DNA of 9,833 nt from CAVSUR01 sp052143655. Lineage in GTDB: Bacteria; Actinomycetota; Actinomycetes; Streptosporangiales; Streptosporangiaceae. Of the stretch, positions 7,207-9,833 are shown piece by piece. Both the position numbers and the translations under genes were made by a program. The notes under the pieces are model-generated. The model had not been told where the DNA came from, searched no databases, and saw only the letters and a program-made list of their open reading frames with translations. The DNA is taken from positions 1 to 9,833 of the forward strand of contig JBKQSL010000461.1 of NCBI GenBank assembly GCA_052143655.1, read 5' to 3'. Each line of letters begins with the position of its first letter. Within the stretch, counting starts at the first letter, position 1.

Positions 7207-7225
7207 TAGCCCGTGACCTGATCAA
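7204..7225 (+). repeat. Direct repeat copy B flanking the three-gene operon
   Basis: Same-orientation partner of 4456-4477 (19 of 22 identical). It covers the bases just upstream of the Shine-Dalgarno of the first gene and partly overlaps it, and it runs into the inverted repeat at 7220-7235. Confidence 0.4.
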
Positions 7226-7235
7226 GTTGTTGATC
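7220..7235. promoter_or_regulatory. Inverted repeat upstream of the three-gene operon, possible operator
   Basis: GATCAAGTTGTTGATC is a perfect 6-4-6 inverted repeat 31 bp upstream of the ATG at 7188 on the minus strand. Its position fits an operator or a short RNA hairpin in the leader. I find no convincing -10 or -35 hexamers beside it. Confidence 0.4.
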
Positions 7236-7394
7236 GTGGTCGGGGCTACATGAAGTTGGCGGCCCGGGTGTCAGCAGCGGGGATCGTGCCGAGGCTGGCC
7301 ATCGCCGTCATCGCCTGCAGGCCGGGGGCCCGGATCAAGTTCGCCCCACTTGCCCACGCTCCATCAGCTGCTACGGGCTTAGCGCTCGGCCGCC

Positions 7395-7622
7395 TTACCC
7401 TGTAGGCGAGCCAAAGCGGATGACGTTGCCATCTGGGTCGACAATGGTGCCTTCGTGCTGGCCCCATTCTGTGTCCTGTGGTGAGTGAACCTCGACGCCT
7501 GCGGAGCGCCACGCCGCCGCCAGGCCGTCGGCATCGTCGACGAAGAGGTACGCCGAGGGTGTGCCTGCGTCGATGCGGGCACGCTGGCCGACACCGGGGC
7601 GCTGCATCCCACCTGGACGCAC
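7395..7622 (-). pseudogene. 3' fragment of a VOC (glyoxalase/bleomycin-resistance) family gene
   Basis: The C-terminal half of a vicinal-oxygen-chelate protein is clear: PSAYLFVDDADGLAAAWRSA, GVEVHSPQDTEWGQHEG, then TIVDPDGNVIRFGSPTG and a TAA at 7395. The family normally has about 120-140 residues with two beta-alpha-beta-beta-beta units. Only the second is here, so half of the metal or ligand site is missing. Residues before about 7565 do not resemble the family, and the frame reaches a stop (TGA) near 7693. The 75-codon GTG frame at 7622 may be open by chance. I read it as a truncated remnant, not a working gene; a short half-VOC protein cannot be excluded. Confidence 0.75.
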
Positions 7623-7669
7623 GGCTCGCTCGTCCGCCGCGCCCTGTCCGGGGTGACGCGAGCCGAGCT

Positions 7670-8056
7670 CGTACGGACGGCTTTGCCGTCATGGGCCGGC
7701 CGCCAGCCGCCGTGCTCCCGGACATGACCGGCGACGACATCCGGCGCGCCGCGCGCGCCGAGCTGTGCGGCTACTGGGCGTGGGCTGCGCGCTGGCCGCT
7801 GCTGTGGCTGAGCACGGTGATCGCCGACCTCGGGCTGACGTCCATGGCCCGCGGCCGCCACGCCCTCGACACGGGCCAGCTCCTGACCAAGACGCAGGCC
7901 ATCGAGCAGGCGCACGCGCCAGCCTGGCTGAAAGACCAGCTCCGCGCCCGCAGGCTAGGCGGCCACGTCGCCTCGCCCCGGACCCGGACAGCGCTGACCG
8001 CCTGGCGGGACGCACGCAGAACCGCGGCCGCAGCACGCCGCCGGGCCCTGCACTGA
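7670..8056 (+). pseudogene. 3' fragment of an aminoglycoside-type nucleotidyltransferase gene
   Basis: About 128 residues from near 7670 to the TGA at 8056 resemble the C-terminal helical domain of AadA/ANT-like nucleotidyltransferases: DGFAVMGRPPAAVLPDMT, ELCGYWAWAARWPLLWLSTV, then DTGQLLTKTQAIEQAHAPAW. The N-terminal catalytic domain with its GSxxxG and DxD motifs is absent. The upstream open frame back to 7478 is only the antisense of the VOC remnant. ATG 7691 could start a 121-residue product, but it would have no active site. The fragment abuts the 5'-truncated VOC remnant on the other strand. Confidence 0.7.
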
Positions 8057-8111
8057 ACGCATGCGCGGTCAGCCGACGATGAAGTCCCGGCCGCGCTCGT
8101 TGATTGCCGTC

Positions 8112-8142
8112 GCCGCCGACAAGGCGCCGGGCTAGCGGCGGC
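8112..8142. terminator. Possible bidirectional hairpin terminator
   Basis: GCCGCCG (8112-8118) and CGGCGGC (8136-8142) form a perfect 7-bp GC stem with a 17-nt loop. It lies between two converging genes, the nucleotidyltransferase remnant and DUF899, where a shared terminator is expected. No T-run follows, and GC-rich inverted repeats of this length are common here. Confidence 0.3.
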
Positions 8143-8190
8143 CGGTCATGGTCCAGCCGTTCCCGTCATTCATGCCGGACGCGCCGCGTG

Positions 8191-8952
8191 CTAGCTGCCG
8201 TACTCGTCGTGCCGGCGCCACCACATGCCGGTTTCGTTGCGGCCGAGTGGCGCGCGGTCGAGCCACTGGTACATGCCCCACAGGCCGTCCAGCCCGCGAG
8301 CGTACGCCGAGTAGGTGTGGTAAACGGTGCCATCCTGCCGGGCGAAAGCGCTCATTCCAGGTCCTTCACGCCGGTAGGTCTGCCAGTCCGTGCCGACGAT
8401 CGACTCGCTGAAGGCGTCGCGGGAGGCCTCTTCGCCAGCCGCCGGCCGCAGGTCCTCCGCACCGAAGTTGTACGCAACGGCTCCCGCCTCCCACTCCTCC
8501 TTGGTGTGTGCCACCCCGAAGTCGACGTTGAAGTCACTGCCGTAAGAGGACGCCCACGGGAAGCTCCAGCCCATCCGCCGCCGGTATGCGCGGAGCTTGG
8601 CGAGTGGGGCCCGCGACACCGCGCAGAGCGCGACGTCGTGGTTGGCGAGGTGGACCGCGAAGCCGTTGAAGCCGTCGGCGATCGCCGAGCAGGACGGGCA
8701 TCCGGCGGTGTAGTCGGGTCCGAACATGAAGTGGTAGACAAGCAGTTGCGAGCGCCCGTGGAACAGATCGGCCAGGGACGCCGGGCCCTGGTCGGTCTCG
8801 AAGCGATAGTCCTTGTCGACCCTGACCCAGGGCAGCTCCTGGCGCCGCCGGGACACCTCGTCGCCGCGCCGGGTCAGATCCTTCTCCGCATCGAGCAGCT
8901 CCAGCCGCGCGGCAAGCCACTGTTCGCGTGTTCCGGTCTTGTGACTGGTCAT
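8191..8952 (-). CDS. DUF899 family thioredoxin-like protein
   Basis: 253 residues, the usual family length. Characteristic blocks: LPWVRVDKDYRFET (about 40-53), LLVYHFMFGPDYTAGCPSCS (70-89), WSFPWASSYGSDFNVDFGV (128-146) and the C-terminal VYHTYSAYARGLDGLWGMYQ. DUF899 (COG4312) proteins have a thioredoxin-like fold and are predicted dithiol-disulfide oxidoreductases; the C85-x-x-C88 pair would be the redox site. No signal peptide, so cytoplasmic. ATG 8952 is preceded at 6 nt by AAGGAGA. It lies 96 nt downstream of the ArsR-type gene, with no clear promoter between, so it probably belongs to the same transcript. The substrate is unknown. Confidence 0.92.
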   Translation of the reverse strand: MTSHKTGTREQWLAARLELLDAEKDLTRRGDEVSRRRQELPWVRVDKDYRFETDQGPASLADLFHGRSQLLVYHFMFGPDYTAGCPSCSAIADGFNGFAVHLANHDVALCAVSRAPLAKLRAYRRRMGWSFPWASSYGSDFNVDFGVAHTKEEWEAGAVAYNFGAEDLRPAAGEEASRDAFSESIVGTDWQTYRREGPGMSAFARQDGTVYHTYSAYARGLDGLWGMYQWLDRAPLGRNETGMWWRRHDEYGS

Positions 8953-8958
8953 TGGCTG

Positions 8959-8965
8959 TCTCCTT
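8959..8965 (-). promoter_or_regulatory. Shine-Dalgarno of the DUF899 gene
   Basis: AAGGAGA on the minus strand, 6 nt before ATG 8952, fixes the start. It directly follows the second A-rich repeat unit in the leader. Confidence 0.7.
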
Positions 8966-8997
8966 TTTTCTTGTCTTCCGCTTTTCTTGTCTTCCGC
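8966..8997 (-). repeat. Two exact 16-bp tandem repeats in the DUF899 leader
   Basis: GCGGAAGACAAGAAAA (minus strand) occurs twice back to back, at 8982-8997 and 8966-8981, just upstream of the Shine-Dalgarno. The unit is purine-rich and far more AT-rich than its surroundings. It could be a slippage duplication, a binding site pair, or a translation-enhancing leader. Confidence 0.85.
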
Positions 8998-9048
8998 GTC
9001 ACATCGCTGCTGGTGGCGAAGAACCCGTGAGCCCGGCGGCGATCTGCG

Positions 9049-9399
9049 TCACGCGGACCCGCGGGCATGCTGGTCGAGGTGGTCTTTCAGTGCGTCGAGC
9101 GGGCCGTCCCAGTCGCGTGCCAGAGCAGCCAGGAACTGCTGCGCCACTTGCATCGGCGCCGACCGCAGCCGGTACCGCACCCGGCGCCGCTCGCCTGGTT
9201 CGGCCGTCACCAGGCCAGCCTCGGCCAGCAGCGCCAGGTGCTTGGCGATTGCCTGACGAGTGATCGGCAGTCCGCTGGCCAGGTCCGTGGCGGTAGCCGG
9301 CCCTCCCGAGGCCAGCGCGGCCAGGATGGCCCGCCGGCTCGGGTCGGCCAGGGCGGCGAAGACCTGCTCGGCGATTGCCTCGATGTCAGGCGGCGGCAT
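9049..9399 (-). CDS. ArsR-family winged-helix transcriptional regulator
   Basis: 116 residues from ATG 9399. Order: N-terminal helix with FAALADPSRRAILAALA (14-30), HTH ATATDLASGLPITRQAIAKH (35-54) with TRQAIAKHLALL as recognition helix, and a wing GLVTAEPGERRRVRYRL (62-78). There are no Cys residues, so it is not a metal sensor of the ArsR/SmtB type; it belongs to the metal-independent subgroup often paired with SRPBCC proteins. The frame stays open further back to 9504, but the ATG at 9399 gives the normal family length and overlaps the SRPBCC gene by 14 nt, suggesting coupled translation. It probably regulates its own operon. Confidence 0.9.
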   Translation of the reverse strand: MPPPDIEAIAEQVFAALADPSRRAILAALASGGPATATDLASGLPITRQAIAKHLALLAEAGLVTAEPGERRRVRYRLRSAPMQVAQQFLAALARDWDGPLDALKDHLDQHARGSA

Positions 9400-9832
9400 C
9401 GAGGTAGTCGGCGAGCTCGCCCAGTTCGCTCGCCCACCCTCGGGTGTTGCCGTCGTAGGCCGTGCGGCGGGCGTCCTCGGGAAGCTGCGCGAAGCCGGAC
9501 TCAACCACGGTCAGCCGCGTGCCCGCACCATCCGGCTCCAGCGTGAACTCCACGTAGGTGCGGCGCGGATCGTCCTCGGGCAGCCCGTAGATGTGCCAGG
9601 TGAAGCCGAACACCGCCGGCTCCTCCACCCGTTCCACCCGCATGTCAGCGGTGTGGCCGCTGTCCCATCTCATCGAGGCCGAGCCGCCCGGGCGCAGGTC
9701 AATCTTCGCCTCGTTGCCGAACCAGGCACTCAGTCCCCCGGCCGTGGTGAGCGCCGCCCATACCGTGGCCGGCGGGTGAGCGATCTCGACGGTTCGCTCG
9801 ATGCGATCAGGGAAAGCCACGGCCGCCTCCAT
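9386..9832 (-). CDS. SRPBCC (AHSA1-like) domain protein
   Basis: 148 residues, typical for the AHSA1/START-like family. The features are an N-terminal strand IERTVEIAHPPATVWAALTT (11-30), the following LSAWFGNEAKIDLRPGG (34-50), FGFTWHIYG (75-83) and the C-terminal helix YDGNTRGWASELGELADYL (126-144). The fold makes a deep hydrophobic ligand cavity; the ligand is unknown. The ATG is one base from the window edge, so promoter and Shine-Dalgarno are not visible and a start further upstream cannot be excluded, though the length argues against it. It is first in the order SRPBCC, ArsR, DUF899. Confidence 0.9.
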   Translation of the reverse strand: MEAAVAFPDRIERTVEIAHPPATVWAALTTAGGLSAWFGNEAKIDLRPGGSASMRWDSGHTADMRVERVEEPAVFGFTWHIYGLPEDDPRRTYVEFTLEPDGAGTRLTVVESGFAQLPEDARRTAYDGNTRGWASELGELADYLDAAA

Positions 9833-9833
9833 T

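Noticed and set aside
7246..7394. Minus-strand tail reading APGLQAMTAMASLGTIP up to a stop at 7246
   Set aside because: It looks somewhat protein-like, as if it were the end of a lost gene, but I recognise no family and its frame upstream is the shadow of the VOC remnant.
8080..8136. Short frame on plus strand between the nucleotidyltransferase remnant and DUF899
   Set aside because: Only 18 codons (begins MKSRPRSLIAVAADKAPG), no Shine-Dalgarno, and it overlaps the putative hairpin.
8104..9030. 308-codon plus-strand frame opposite DUF899
   Set aside because: Antisense shadow; the minus-strand DUF899 protein is well recognised and has a Shine-Dalgarno.
1..9833. CRISPR array, tRNA, rRNA or insertion-sequence transposase
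   Set aside because: No regularly spaced repeats, cloverleaf-like sequence or transposase motif was seen on either strand.

Overview
The window is GC-rich throughout. Genes are packed tightly, GTG and TTG starts occur, 4-nt stop/start overlaps are used for translational coupling, and two promoters look leaderless. With a rifamycin phosphotransferase gene and ArsR/SRPBCC/DUF899-type genes, this points to a high-GC actinomycete (soil actinobacterium) chromosome. I cannot name the genus. Most genes lie on the minus strand; only the rifamycin phosphotransferase and one gene remnant lie on the plus strand.

Layout: (1) 1-2561, plus: nearly complete rph, rifamycin phosphotransferase, missing roughly a dozen N-terminal residues at the window edge. 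(2) 2562-2998: no convincing gene. (3) 2999-4379, minus: two toxin-antitoxin modules in tandem, an RHH antitoxin with a PIN toxin followed by a Phd-like antitoxin with a PIN toxin. Each has a perfect palindrome touching a -10 hexamer placed exactly 6 nt before the antitoxin ATG, the geometry of a leaderless, autorepressed promoter. (4) 4497-7188, minus: a tightly coupled three-gene operon of a CcbP-like calcium-binding protein, an uncharacterised acidic and coiled-coil protein, and a TPR protein with a C-terminal SEC-C zinc motif. Start/stop overlaps are GTGA and TTGA, and an imperfect 22-bp direct repeat brackets the three genes. (5) 7246-8056: a degraded stretch where the 3' half of a VOC (glyoxalase/bleomycin-resistance) gene on the minus strand meets the 3' part of an aminoglycoside-type nucleotidyltransferase on the plus strand. 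Both have lost their 5' ends at the point where they meet. (6) 8191-9832, minus: SRPBCC (AHSA1-like) protein, ArsR-type regulator and DUF899 thioredoxin-like protein in one direction, the first two overlapping by 14 nt. DUF899 follows after 96 nt containing a 16-bp tandem repeat.

How the parts fit: rph inactivates rifamycins. The TA pairs are probably self-contained stabilisation or stress modules. The SRPBCC-ArsR-DUF899 group looks like an ArsR-regulated small stress or detoxification operon. The three-gene calcium-binding/coiled-coil/SEC-C operon is the least explained part and the best candidate for an undescribed system, but its function cannot be told from sequence alone.
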